From the NCBI GenBank assembly GCA_947652605.1, contig OX393579.1:47932970-47996969 (forward strand): DNA of 64,000 nt, in the 5' to 3' direction. The DNA is from Elmis aenea (Eukaryota > Arthropoda > Insecta > Coleoptera > Elmidae). Both the position numbers and the translations under genes were made by a program. This document shows, piece by piece, positions 10,331-21,859 of this stretch; position 1 is the first letter of the stretch, and every line of letters starts with the position of its first letter. The notes under the pieces are model-generated. The model saw only the letters and a list, made by a program, of their open reading frames with translations, was not told the DNA's origin and made no database searches.

Positions 10331-10712
10331 TTAATCTTTGCATCAAAGCAAAAGTAATGCATTTGAATAAAAATGTATAAAACTGTTTTGTTTTAACTTT
10401 TTGATTTTTTCCGACATCAGTCTACAAAATTTCGGGACAGAGGGTGTATGATTACCGGATTAAGCCTGTTCAAGTTATATATTTTTTAATTACATATTGT
10501 TTACAATAAACCCCAAATTGGCCAAGTTAGTTAAGAGTTTCCCTACTTTTATCGATCTGAAATATATCTCTGAAATTTGTAGATTTGCTTATTTGACGAT
10601 TAAAATGAATCATTTAGTTGCTGAAATAAGTAATGGCGCTCATTACTAAGCACTTAACCTTTACTTATTACGTTGGTAATAAGTTCTAAAGTGTCATTTG
10701 CATATTTTACAG

Positions 10713-10935
10713 ACCTGCCTGCCCGAGTTCTTTGTTTCACACTTGGGAAACCCTTCTACAAGAAGTAGAAATCGATTCTCAAGCATTAGGGGATATTGCC
10801 TCAATCCTGGGAAGACAAGTATCCAGACCACTTTTAGAACGCTCGTTTTATAGAAAAATACAATCTAGAAAAGTTTTTACCCATAGAGAGAGTTACGAGA
10901 CTATCGTGGCTAAAACCGAAGAGAAATTATCCAAG
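10713..10935 (+). CDS. Host gene internal exon 2: F-BAR-type helices
   Basis: The acceptor is tattttacag|A and the donor is CCAAG|gtaatt. After the split Arg codon the exon holds 74 intact codons beginning PACPSSLFHTWETLLQEVE. The sequence is helical, with a Trp at the start of a long helix (HTWETLLQEV) and a basic stretch (YRKIQSRKVFTHRESYE), then ends AKTEEKLSK in phase 0. A Trp or aromatic residue followed by a 'LL.EV' helix, and a charged helix leading to 'K..YK.A', are typical of F-BAR proteins such as the Fes/Fer, Cip4 and srGAP groups. The linker before the next conserved block is shorter than in vertebrate FER as I remember it, so family membership stays open. Its density of GC-ending codons stands out from the AT-rich surroundings. 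Confidence 0.78.
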
Positions 10936-10999
10936 GTAATTATAAATATTTTTCATCTTACAACACTCAACTATTCAAAAAGCTGTATAAATTGTTAAA

Positions 11000-11820
11000 T
11001 CTCAAATGCTAAATAGGTATAAGTAAGAAAAAACCATTAAGTTAATGTGAATATACTGAACTTAATTTTTATTAGGTATTGTTATAAGTAGTAGGGGAGA
11101 CCGGAGATGAAATTGCTTTAATAACACGTACAGAAATGTTTGTCAATAACGAAATAATTAATTGATAATTACCACAAAGCGATCAATCGGATAAACGGTT
11201 AATTGAGGTTTTACTGCCAAGACTAACAACACAAATTTTTAAATTTCGCATCGTAAATTATTTGAATAAAGCATCTCTTTCAACGGCTTGCATGAATATT
11301 TCATCGCCTCCGAAGAGTGATCCCGAAGATTCTCATATATCTTTTAAATCCCAAAGAGTAAATAAGAAACTCCAACTGGGAAAAATTAGAAACGCTTCGT
11401 GGGACAACAAAAAGTTTCGTCGTAAATTAAGTAATTTACATATTTAACAATACTGGCTCTAGAAGTGTGCTATGTTTTACGATTAATTACCATACGTGGA
11501 GAGCGGGGAATAATAAAACAGAATAACACTTCGACTGCCTGCTGCTAAAAGTACACTTCATTTTTCTTGAGAAGACTCATTATTTTTGCATTTGCATATT
11601 TTAGGTAAAGTAAAGAGTCTTAGTATTTGTATGAAGTTCGTTTTATAGTCAATACAGCAAACAATTGATATTATTTTTGTTACTGTATTTGCATTTGTAT
11701 TCTATGAAAAATAGTCTTTGTAATTTTGATATACTTAACTAAATCCCACGATAGCGTTCCCCTATGCAAACTGTAGAAAATTATGGACCCAATGCGTAAA
11801 TAAAATCTACATTCAAGTAC
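11000..11820. other. Intron stretch, nothing recognised
   Basis: AT-rich DNA. A 61-codon open frame near 11262-11447 has no recognisable similarity. Confidence 0.45.
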
Positions 11821-11844
11821 CTGTACAGAAACATAACAAGCTCC

Positions 11845-13610
11845 ATAAAATTTGGACAACAAATACCACATTAAGGGCTTAGACAAGGATGCTACATAGC
11901 ACCCACTCTTTCAAAGTTATATTTAAATGAGGCTCTTGAAAATTGGAGAAAGAAATATCGTAGTATGGGTTTGCCTATAGAAAATAATAAACTATTCACT
12001 ATGGCGACGATGCTGTGACTATCCAAGAACAGACAAGAAGAGAAACAAATATACACGATGAAATGGTTGTAGGTGTAGATATAATAAAGTCAATACAACG
12101 CAAAAGCCTCATATGGTATAGGCACATACAAAGAAATAATAAAGACAGATGGTTTAAAAATATATTGAAGTGGGTTCCGCCGAAGAAATCGTGTTCACGA
12201 AGTAAACGAAGCCTATTATATCAAAGTTGTTCGAAAAATTATTACTTAAAAGATTTAGAATGCAAAACTGATCAATTTGGATTCAAACCTAAACACTCAA
12301 CAATAGATTAAGTACATCGTATTACCGATATAATAGAAAAAGCACTTGAAGAAAAGAATGTTTGTTTGGCCCTATTTCTTGATGTCGCACAAGCCTTTGA
12401 CAAAGTGTGGCATGAAGGATTAATCTGCAAACATAACAAAATATTGCTTACCCAATATGTAAAACTTTTAGCTTCCTTTATTTCTAATAGACTCTTTAGA
12501 GTAAAACAAAGCAAGCCTATTCAGAATTGAAAAAAATCCAAGCAGGAGTGCCACAGGAGAGTGTTTTTGGACCTGTCTTGTATTTACTCTACACCAGTGA
12601 TATAGCAAAATTGAATCAAGTGAAATTAGCTACATTCGCGGATGATACAGCATTGTTGATAACAGGAAAACAGATGTAATATCCACCCAAAAACTACAAA
12701 CAGCTAGTGATGCCATACACGAATGTACCAAAAAGTTGAAAAGGAAACTAAATGAAACTAAATCAGTTCACATTAACTTTACAAATAAAAGACTAAGAAA
12801 CTCTTCAGCCATCAAACCATTGTCCCATACGCAAACATGCAAAATATGACTCTGGATGCCAAATTGAGATGGAAAGAACATATTAAGAAGAAATAAAAGA
12901 AGCTTAAAATAAAAATCGCACAATGCAGATGGCTTATTGGTAAAAATTCGAAACTGTCATTATAATAACAAAATTTTGATTTACAAATAAATTATTAGTC
13001 CTACATGGTTGTATGGAATACAACTATGGGGGTGTGCAAAAATTACAAATATACATAAGATACAAACTGTCCAATAAGGTGTTACATAAAATATAAAATG
13101 CCTAACGCTTCTTGGTTTGTCAGAAATGCCGACCTTCGTAGAGATCTGGACACTTTAACCGTTAAAGTTTAACCGTTGAAGAAGAAATTAAAAGATTTGC
13201 AAAGCAACATGTAGATAGGCTTCAACTACACGAAAATCCAGAAGCTCTCCAGCTGTTAGACAACCAGAACCTATGTCGTAGACTGAACAGAACCAAGCCG
13301 TTCGAACTTGCCTAGGTTTGTGTAAAAGCAGAGCTGTGAAAGTGTTAGTGAATATATTTCCCAAAGGATAATAAAGGCAACTAAAAAACGTCGCTGGACT
13401 GATCTTAGATAAGTAACCTAGATTTAAAATTTAACAGATACATAATTATGGTTGGTCTTAATTCTTCGACCAGTTTTATTGTTCAAACACCTCGTGTTAA
13501 TAAAAAAAAGTAAAGGAAGCAATGAAGATGATTGAAAAGACAGGCAAAAATGAAAACCAGAAGCGAGAGACGGCGACAGCTATAATCTAAGTCGCATATA
13601 GATAGATTAA
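11845..13610 (+). mobile_element. RTE-like relic split by a jockey-like relic
   Basis: The first part reads GLRQGC..APTLSKLYLNEAL and 'VDIIKSIQRKSLIWYRHIQR' (11875-12200). This is a reverse transcriptase motif followed directly by the C-terminal tail, so the copy is also internally deleted. The 3' end (gaagatgattgaaaagacag to ctataatctaagtcgcat) resumes at about 13510 and matches, inverted, the fragment at 43225-43500. The intervening 12216-13500 is a jockey relic. Confidence 0.65.
12200..13330 (+). pseudogene. Jockey-clade reverse transcriptase relic
   Basis: Fragments in shifting frames include DQFGFKPKHSTID, then ALFLDVAQAFDKVWHEGL (motif A with its Asp), ATFADDTALLIT (catalytic FADD) and LYGIQLWGCAK in the C-terminal part, ending RLNRTKPFELA. 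Order and spacing fit jockey-type retrotransposons, which copy by target-primed reverse transcription. Many stops and frameshifts show that it is dead. A related C terminus occurs at 21518-21859 on the minus strand. Confidence 0.82.
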
Positions 13611-13619
13611 TATTGCATA

Positions 13620-14260
13620 CGTAAATTGCAACTTCAAAAGTAAATCAGCATATTTACTTACAATTTAACTGCGACGTTCTTGAAGTTGTGTAAATAACTG
13701 GTATGCATGTCTTACAGCCAGCCGAGGTACATTCGTTTGTGCTTGTAAATGTAGACATATTACGCGTCAAAGTGATTTAAGAATTAGTTTTATGACATGT
13801 CTGCAGATGTACGGCTTCAAATATCGAAATGCATTATGTCGGTCGGCATGCCCAGTACATTTATACTTTCAAAGTCATGGTCGTTTTATGATGCACTTAT
13901 ATTTTCGCGCACAAATTGGATCTTACTTTATGCATCGGTAATTTTAGCTTAACATAAGTTGTTTTAAACACTTCACCCATTATACTTAATAAAGATTTAC
14001 TAAAATTTAATAAAACAAATATATAAATTTATAAAAATACAAAAATATTTGCATAATTTGTAAGTAATTTTTTTACAATTTAGACAGATTTGAAGACATT
14101 TTATTAAAAATTGTATACATTCTGCAAAGTATCGAAAAGACTTTAAAAATTTTAAAAATCTCATTTTATATTTAATTTGTCCTTATTGTTGCATACAATT
14201 TGGTATACATAATACGTTCCTTCGATTACCAAGAGCTAGTAGAAATGTAATTCTGACCGG
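13620..14260. other. Intron stretch, nothing recognised
   Basis: AT-rich sequence with no coding signal or clear repeat seen. Confidence 0.45.
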
Positions 14261-14267
14261 CAAAGCT

Positions 14268-14920
14268 CACGATATGTTATCGCTAGAATCTGATCAAGGC
14301 TGTGTTCGTTGCATTAAGAACTTCAAAACTAAAAATGTTTTGCAGAGTTATACGTGCCACTGGCCATTTTCTTCAAAAAAATAGGGGAAAAACTGGAAAC
14401 TTGATTAACAAAAGTAAATTTTGCGATCGCGTTGGCCATGAAACCGTTAGAGATAGAATCGAAATTCTTCTATTCACCGATTCCCGCATCCTTTGCAAGT
14501 AAATGGTGCAAAGTTTTTGAAAAACTCTTGATTGGTTCCGGAGAAAAACGTCAAAAACGAAACCTCTGCAAAAGCGCTATGATTTGAAAAGTTGTATAAC
14601 TAAATCTATGCGACTTGCATAGGCGTTTAACATAGGCGAAACTGTTTTTACAAGGGCCTCGTTTTTCGCGTTTTTAAAAAAATATTTGCTTCATTTTACT
14701 TGCAAAGGATGCGCGCATTGATAAATAGAAGAATTTCGATTTTATCTCTAACGGTTTCATAACCAACGCGATCGCAAAAAATACCTTTATTTTTCAATTT
14801 TTCCCCTATGTTTCCGAGGGAAATTGCCAGTGGCACATATAACTCTGCAAAACATTTAGTTTTGATGTTCTTGATGCAATAATCACAGCCTTGATCGGAT
14901 TCTAGCGACAACATATCGTG
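14268..14920. repeat. Foldback element with about 230-bp arms
   Basis: Left arm 14268-14506 and right arm 14697-14920 are inverted copies: cacgatatgtt...cgctagaatctgatcaaggctgtg and its complement. The conserved interior ttttgcgatcgcgttgg is mirrored at about 14765-14780. The spacer is about 190 bp. Both arms translate to similar peptides (CDRVG.ETVRD.IEILLF), but this is most simply a consequence of the duplication. Confidence 0.8.
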
Positions 14921-15629
14921 AACCTTCCGTAGTTAACTTTTTAATATCTTATTACCGTCATTATGGACTTGTCTGTCAAAAATTGACAAATTCAAAAGTT
15001 ATTACATTGTGCATCTTAATAATAATACATCTATTGTTCGATTATTGATAGGATTGTCTATGCTTATTAATAAAGATACAAAAAAAAGCTTTTTTATTTT
15101 AACGTATTACTTACTTCTTTTTTAAAGAATCCATCAATAGACAAATAAATAAAATGCATACGTTCTTTTCTGTTATGAATCCCTAAGCAAAATTTGCGTT
15201 TCTTCATCGTTATGTTAACTAGTTTATAAGATTTCTATGTACTATCAAAGTATGCATGTATTTATATTCCTTTTTTATCTTTAAAATTTAGGTATGTCTT
15301 TATCCATGTTCTGCAGGAAACATTTAATATTCGATTTTAAGACATTCTTTTAATAACACTAAATTTTTAAAGATAATTTTCAAAGTGAGCTATGGTTTCA
15401 GAATCTTACCTAGGAATTCTAGGAGCTCTTTGATTTAATTTAGCCTTGGGTAATTACCGTTCATGTCGCCGTTCAAAATCTGATCCTAATATAATACCTA
15501 ACATCGGCTTACCTAACCTTTGTCATCATGCTTGTAACCCGCCATCTTTTGGGGACCTATGTAAACATATAAATGCTGATAATTTAATCACAACACCGAT
15601 ACATTTAGCCTAAGTAAACAATTATTATA

Positions 15630-16280
15630 AGGGTATTATCAGTAGTAATATAACAAGTGCGTTGAAAATTATCGATAATTTTTGGTAAATATGCCCGAAT
15701 GCAAGTTGAGCTGAAAATTGCACGAGGTGCACGAGTGATTTTTTCTGATTCGACTTGCACGAGTGAAGATTTGTCAAAAATTGTAGATTATTTGCAAGGC
15801 ACTAGTTATATTTTGTCAGCAAATTTTCTTCACCTAACGTACCTGTCAAAATAAATGTATGTTATGTCAAATTTTACAAGTATTGTCAGAGTGGTGCGTC
15901 AGGGGTGTGGTTTGATTTATATTAAAGTAACGCTACTGCTCGCCGAAATTCGTCAAAGAATATCAAGACCAAAATATTTAATTCCCTCTCCAAGTTTATA
16001 TTTTCGACCAATCACAAACTCAGATTTCTTAGAAACGACCAATAAACGCATGAAAATCTGTTAATTGCGAAAAGGATATCAGTGTATGATTATGTTTATT
16101 GGTCGTTTCTAGGAAATCTGAGTTTGTTATTGGTTGAAAACGCAAATATGACAGGAGGATCAACATCTGACAGGGGAATGTAAAATTATTACCGTGTAAT
16201 AATGCTCCTATTGGTAGTCTTTAGAAGATTTACGATTAATGATTGGTTGAAAACGTAAATTTGATAGGTGAAGGAAATTT
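15630..16280. repeat. Hairpin repeat family T, copy 1
   Basis: The segment starting ataacaagtgcgttgaaaat with cgaatgcaagttgagctgaa and repeated CACGAG hexamers recurs at 41300-41545. It also contains a pair of 47-bp inverted arms (15997-16045 and 16095-16141) around accaatcacaaactcagatt, and attaccgtgtaataat, which also recurs in the second copy. No coding frame. Confidence 0.6.
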
Positions 16281-16614
16281 TCAAGTAATTTTGTATCTGC
16301 AATTTTAAATCGTTGTAAATTGGCATAAGACCTACTAAAAAATGAGAAGCAACAAACATAATTTCGTTACGTAAATAATTTATTCAGATTATAATCAGTT
16401 CCGTGATTATTCAAAGTTGTTTGAGGATAAAAGAAGCTTTTTACCGATTCACGCAAAAAAAAAACTGAAGCATCAAAAATTTTTATCCGCAAGAACTCGT
16501 AAACTGCAGCGTTGCAAAATTTTAACAAGCAATTTATGACGTCGGATAAATGATCTAAATTCTGGAACTTGAACACTGTTTATTTTTATTTATACTGTCT
16601 CATTATCCTTGCAG

Positions 16615-16779
16615 TGCCGTCAGGAATATAAATCCGCCTACTTAGCGTATCTAACGACTCCAACAACAGACAGTCTCAGCGCCTACTTTAATACCCATAA
16701 TGCATACGTTCAACAACTGCACGCCACGAATGGAATGCTCGAGGAATACGGAAAAGATACGCTGCCTCAACTCTTGCAG
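16615..16779 (+). CDS. Host gene internal exon 3: F-BAR-type core helix
   Basis: A pyrimidine-rich acceptor (cattatccttgcag|TGC) and donor (TTGCAG|gtaaag) bound exactly 55 codons in phase 0 at both ends. The product starts CRQEYKSAYLAYLTTPTT and contains HNAYVQQLHATN followed by YGKDTLPQLLQ. This is the most diagnostic block: F-BAR proteins commonly have an H/N-x-YV/L stretch, a short spacer, then Y.x.xLP.LL.xL, for example in Fes/Fps and Cip4. It would sit in the dimer-forming helix bundle of a membrane-associated cytoskeletal adaptor, kinase or RhoGAP; which of these cannot be told from the window. The 5.7-kb intron before it contains mariner, RTE, jockey and foldback relics. Confidence 0.82.
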
Positions 16780-17220
16780 GTAAAGATAATTTTTAAAAAC
16801 GGAGGATGTAACGATTCGAATTATTCTCGGAACGCCTTTGAAGCCATTCGATAAAATTGCTATTCATGAGGTATTACGCTACAAAAAGTTAAATTAATAA
16901 AAAGAAAACTTTGATGTGCCCTAGTTAGGAAATAAAGTATATCGTTTTTACTTTAAAATAATGTTGTTTCAATTTTCTTCGGGACTTTGTGGTTCTGTTT
17001 TGATTAAATTTCGTGATCGCAATCTAGATAGGGTATTGATCAAGTATTCATGACCCATAATGTAATTATTTTAAACCCTTTAACGTTATGTATCAAATAA
17101 GCTTGACATGTAATTTTGGATTACATGGTAAAGTTTTGATCGATAATTTATGAATAAAATATAATAATAATGACATGACAATGATATTTATTTAGCGTTC
17201 GACTAATCATTTTACAATTA

Positions 17221-18240
17221 TACAGGGTGTTTCTTAAATATTGCGATGTGATTCCTTATCGAAAACCAAGGGGGTTCTTTTATATTTTTTTTTCTCAAAC
17301 GTCTCCTTTCGAAGTTACACACCGCTAAAGGGGGGCGGTTAATTTAGGTTTTCATTTTATTTCTCAAATTTGAATAAATGTATTTACAAAAATAATATTT
17401 AGTAGATGTTTTGTACCTATTAAAAGGTTCCCATAGTTACATTTTTTTTATTCATCTTTCACCTTCACAAGGAGCTGAAAAGTGCGACTCCTGTTGGTTC
17501 TTTTATCAGAACTTTTTGGTGGGTTGAAATTTTGTAATTTAAAATTTTCTGTTTACAAGCTTGATTTGTTTAGAAACTTTTTTTAATGTTTAGTTTTTCT
17601 CATAAAACCTACCGTTTTTGAATAAAAAATAAAATAAGTAGACATGCATGTTCATATTGGGTAGAATTGACGGGTGTAATTTATTTTGACGTTTAAGCGG
17701 CGACAACGCTAAAACGCCCTTCAATTCCACCCAATATGAACCTAAACAAACCATGGTAACCACCAAAATGAATGGTTTTATATTGGAATAATTTATGGTG
17801 CATGTTTACTTATTTTATTTTTTATTCAAAACCGGTAGGCTTCACGAGAAAAGTTAAAAAATAAAAAAAGTTTCTAAATAAATCAAGCTTTGAAAAAACC
17901 GTTATTAAATAGCAAAAATTTTAACGCGCCAAAAAGTTCTGATTAAAAAACCAACAGAGGTCGCAGTTTTCAGCCCCCTGTGAAGGTGGGAGATGATTAA
18001 AAATATTAGGTACTATGGGAAACCTTTCAATAATCATGTAACAATAATCAAATATCATTGTCCTACATTTATCCATATTTGAGAAATAAAATGAAAACCT
18101 AATTTTACCGCTCTCCTTTATGGGGGTGTAACTCTGAAAGGAGACAGCTAAGGAAAAAAATTATATAAAAGTTCCCCTTAATTTTCGATAAGGAATCACC
18201 TCCCACAATTCTTTGCAATCTTAAAAAAGTACCCTGTATA
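17221..18240. mobile_element. Foldback MITE family B, full copy
   Basis: The ends tacagggtgtttcttaaat and aaaaaagtaccctgta are inverted and the arms extend about 480 bp each, with the same landmarks in both (cgtctcctttcg, cctaaaggggg, accttcacaggggctgaaaa). Related copies lie at 19567-19895 (one arm), 25819-26478, 29703-30655 and 63074-63490 (one arm). No transposase. Confidence 0.82.
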
Positions 18241-18339
18241 GCATTAACATATTAATATACAGAGTGGTCCACTATTGGGATCTCGTAAACGGTAAGAGCT
18301 ACAAAGAAGTTTTAATTAGACAAATTGTTCCCCTTTCTA

Positions 18340-18482
18340 ATGGTGCCTGTCCACGTGAGAGTAAACAACTCTCGAGAGCAGCGTCGCCATGGATACAACC
18401 AATCGCGAGTTAGTCTCAGGGGCTGTATCCTTGGCGACGCTGCTATCGAGAGTAGTTTACTCTCACGTGGACAGGCACCATA
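18340..18482. repeat. Short palindromic MITE, about 58-bp arms
   Basis: The outer arms atggtgcctgtccacgtgag and ctcacgtggacaggcaccat are perfect inverted copies. The similarity runs through gagcagcgtcgcca / tggcgacgctgct to a loop of about 25 bp. GC content is far above the surroundings. Confidence 0.75.
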
Positions 18483-18879
18483 AGACCTATTTAGTGATAC
18501 TTTAATGTTTTAAAACATTCCATGGCACGATGGATAATGGATTAATAATAATAAACATAATCAAAATGGGCTTTTTTTAAACCCTTAATAACTCGGTTGT
18601 ACTTAATGGTACAAAAATATTTTTCGGGGAAAAAGCTGTAGATCTTTTTACGCACTGTAAAACGAATACATTGACAGTATCTTTAAATCGACTGAAATGC
18701 AACCCTTTAATATCTCCAAACAAAGAACAATCGACTTGCACCATTTTCAAAATAAACGCTTCAAATATGGCTTCTCTGTGAGAAATATTGGTTGCTTATA
18801 AATAACAAATCTTAAAATAACCGAAAATTTTTTCTTGATCAAACCAAATCTTGCTTCATAATATATAATTAACAAATTC

Positions 18880-19275
18880 TTAGTAATTGACCAATTTCTT
18901 ATCGTCTAATTTACGTAATCCTATCATTCGTTGTTTAATGCAAATGCATGTTAAAAATACATCTCTAGCGGCCAAACAGACGAGTAATATCCGGTCAGAT
19001 GCTGTCAGATCCTGGATAATTGCACATTGTTTAGTGGAAGCTTGTAAATGGCGTTGAATTGGTAATGTCGTCCTTGTAGCGTCACATGACGTTTGATTGG
19101 GGGTTGTTAATGGTAAAGTGCGCTGCTGATGGAAAAACATTAACTCTGCGTGCATTAGAGATCGTAAATTCTTTATTTCTAACCTTGCATCGCCATCTAT
19201 ATTGCTGACGTTATGATGTGAACGTCCTAAATCGTTAATTGCATTGCGTGAAAATGAAAAAATACCTTTGACCAC
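18880..19275 (-). CDS. Unrecognised 131-codon open frame
   Basis: The minus strand is open for 131 codons, unusually long for this AT-rich intron. It contains no motif I recognise. A Gln/Thr/Ser-rich middle (HQQRTLPLTTPNQTSCDATR) is followed by a hydrophobic stretch (RILLVCLAARDVFLTCICI) that could be a helix or membrane segment. There is no clear splice site, TATA-like element or repeat boundary at either end. It may be a chance frame, a decayed host exon on the opposite strand or part of an unrecognised element. I would not assign a function. Confidence 0.2.
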   Translation of the reverse strand: MVKGIFSFSRNAINDLGRSHHNVSNIDGDARLEIKNLRSLMHAELMFFHQQRTLPLTTPNQTSCDATRTTLPIQRHLQASTKQCAIIQDLTASDRILLVCLAARDVFLTCICIKQRMIGLRKLDDKKLVNY

Positions 19276-19566
19276 GGGATGTTTACCACAAAAGGGTTTT
19301 ACAGAATTAAACTTTTGTTCGGTTGAGTTTAAAGCTTTAAATTTTAGAAATCACCATTTGAGTGGTAGAAAAATACATAATCATAAAACAATCATGATCA
19401 TTAAAAAAAAAACCTTCACTGATAAAACCCGTAACTAGCAAGGCCGTTTATTTGTCACCTAACATGGGGTTAAATAAAGTATAATATAAAATGCAAGTTA
19501 AAGGGGCACAGGTTTCGAAAAATATTTTTGTAATCCACTCTTAATTAATTAATTTGAATATACATA

Positions 19567-19895
19567 TACAGGTTGTTTCGTAAAAATGCGAAAAAAATCG
19601 GGAGGCGATTCCTTATCGAAAACTAAGAGGGGTCTTTCATATAAATTTTTCCCTTAAACGTCTCATTTCGGAGATTCACCCCCCTAAAGGAAAGCAGTAA
19701 AATAAGGTTTTTATCTTATTTCTCAAATTTGGATAAATGTAGGAGAATGATATTTGGTAGATGTTTTATACTTTATAAAAGGTTTCCCAAAGTAATATTT
19801 TCAATCTTCTGCCACCTTCACAGGGGGCTGAAAGTGCTACCCCTGTTGGTTTTTTAATTAGAACATTTTGGTGGGTTGAAATTTTGCAATTTAAA
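19567..19895. mobile_element. MITE family B, solo left arm
   Basis: It begins tacaggttgtttcgtaaaa and carries gattccttatcgaaaactaa, cgtctcatttcgga and accttcacagggggctgaaa in the same order as the full copy at 17221. The matching right arm is missing. Confidence 0.72.
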
Positions 19896-20879
19896 AATAT
19901 TATTTTATGTTATTGTAAAGGGTTAAAAAGAAAAAGTTGGTTTTGTTGAATCTCCTTTGACACAGGCAACCTGTCATACATAAGGAGCTTAATCGACCGT
20001 TGGCCATCAATAAAGTTCTAGAAGGTAGTTGACAACATTTTTCTATACTTAACATTACAGCGCCTGAAATTATTGCTACACTGAAGTGCACGTTTTTATG
20101 CTGATATTAAATTATACTTTACAAACGCAGCCTGTAAAGTCTTCCTGTAGTAATTCAGTTGTAGCTGAAATATTAATGTACTTTTTCATTTTCTCTTATA
20201 TTTTGTTGCTAGATAAGTGCATCTTGTCACTTTCAATAAAAAATTTATTTATTTTAAACTTTAGCGTCTCAGAAAACTGCTTGGCAAACAAGTTTAGCGT
20301 GTCAAGAAAACTTCCATCACCATTATCTATATTGCATTTTCAGTAACCCGGATAACTGCATTTTTCTACACGGTTTTTCTTTGTTGTACCAAAGTTAAAT
20401 TTATTTTTGTTCGTGCACCATGTAAATGGCAAGCTAAGCCTGCTGCAACCTGAATTGCCTTTGTCATTTTATTATAGTCTTACACGTTATGTCGATTAGA
20501 AAAATAATTCAGTTGTTTAATTAAGAAAATTCCTCAAGTTTAGGAATTTCGTATAACCCTAAACGTATTAGATCGTCTGCCTTCACGTCTAACAACAAAA
20601 GTCTTAACAATTTCCTCGACGGTTATGGAGACCCGACGTAATTGCTTTAGCTTTTTTGATCGACCTATCTAGCACGACATCAGAAGGTGCGGTAACCATC
20701 ACTATTACCCCTCATTAAAATGTTCTACGTATTTCTTAAAAATTAACAAAAAGGAACGTTTTAAACTCACCAGCTCAGTGTAAAAACATATATTTTATTT
20801 TCGCGAATATTTTTATTCATACACGAAGGTCAAGCTAAAATTTTCAAGGATAAAAAAATGTGGTTAATGTTTTCTCAGA

Positions 20880-21470
20880 TTTAATTTTAAATATATTCAA
20901 AATAATTCCCTTCAGCCCTTTACCATTCTTACTTTCCACTTCTTCGAAGTTCACAACAAGTCTTCTTCCAAAATGATCACGAACGATGTATCAATCTCAC
21001 CAGGCCAAAACTTTTAACCCCGAAAATTTCTCTCAAGTCCAAAAAATCGCATTTTGCCAAGGCAGTTCAGTACAGTAGATGCCCTATTACTTTCATTTCT
21101 GACAAGAACTGGAGAGTTAAAGCTACCGTATGAAAAGATGCATTATCGTGATAAAGCCTAATCTCCTTTTCTGGAACTCTGTAGAACATTTGTACCATTT
21201 TGCTGTAAGTGTCTTCTACGCATCTTTTGTATTGACTAGGTCCTCACTGCTAAAGAAAACTACAAACATTACTTTTTTCATTGCTTGCTGCTAGGTATCG
21301 TTCGTTGGCCTAAATGTTTTTTTTGTCCCTCTATATTGAAATATTGGTACTAGTCTAGAGACACTAACCTACAATTTTATTCTAAAATTCTTAAAGACTG
21401 GGTATTTTTCCAAGATGTCCTCATTGGTGTTTGTTGGTTTCTAACATAAAATAGAAGTTTGTCGTGTTAC
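20880..21470 (-). pseudogene. Mariner transposase relic, minus strand
   Basis: Minus-strand frames read KKVMFVVFFSSEDLVNTK, then TLTAKWY, then HDNASFHTVALTLQFL (the segment around the second catalytic Asp, usually HDNAxxHxA) and finally a worn version of the YSPDLAPCDF block. Several stops and frameshifts are present. The order is that of mariner catalytic domains. It lies directly beside a jockey 3' end on the same strand. Confidence 0.7.
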
Positions 21471-21517
21471 GCACAGGTTCACTATGCGCTGCTTTAGCAC
21501 TTGTATCACGATATACG

Positions 21518-21859
21518 CTACACCAGTTCAAAAGGTTTGATCCTCTTGAGCTTTCTTTTCAAACCAGCATTATCTAGGAGCTGCAGCACCTCGGAGTTGC
21601 CATGGGAGTGAAGTCTTCTCTCGTGCTTTTCTGCGAACATTGTGATCTCGTATCTGACGGTTGGAATCTTCAGATCTCTGTGTAGGTGGTCATTCCGATA
21701 GTACGATGGAAGATCGACAATACCTCGGATCACTCTATTTCGAAAGACCTGTATCTTATCTATATTGCTTTTGGCTGCACATCCCCAGAGCTGAACCCCA
21801 TAAGTCCAGACTGGCTTAAGGATTTGTTTGTATAGTAGCATCTTATTATGCACTGACAA
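21518..21859 (-). pseudogene. Jockey-clade retrotransposon C-terminal fragment
   Basis: This 113-codon frame contains LLYKQILKPVWTYGVQLWG, then NIDKIQVFRNRVIRGIVDLP, 'YRNDHLHRDLKIPTV' and a terminal KRKLKRIKPFEL. It is the C-terminal part of jockey-type polyproteins (LKPxWTYGIQLWG, 'IHRDLKIPTV'). The open frame is intact to its stop but 5'-truncated. It is the same lineage as the relic at 12200-13330. Confidence 0.85.

Larger units (their letters stand above)
8329..10450 (+). mobile_element. Mariner element broken by two later insertions
   Basis: The outer ends are inverted: cttctgtcccgaaat near 8338-8352 and atttcgggacagagg near 10427-10441, next to TA dinucleotides. N-terminal transposase sequence follows the left end (8590-8735) and C-terminal sequence precedes the right end (10075-10325). 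Between them lie a Penelope-like unit (8789-9329) and an RTE tail (9330-10010). All sequence is degraded. Confidence 0.65.
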
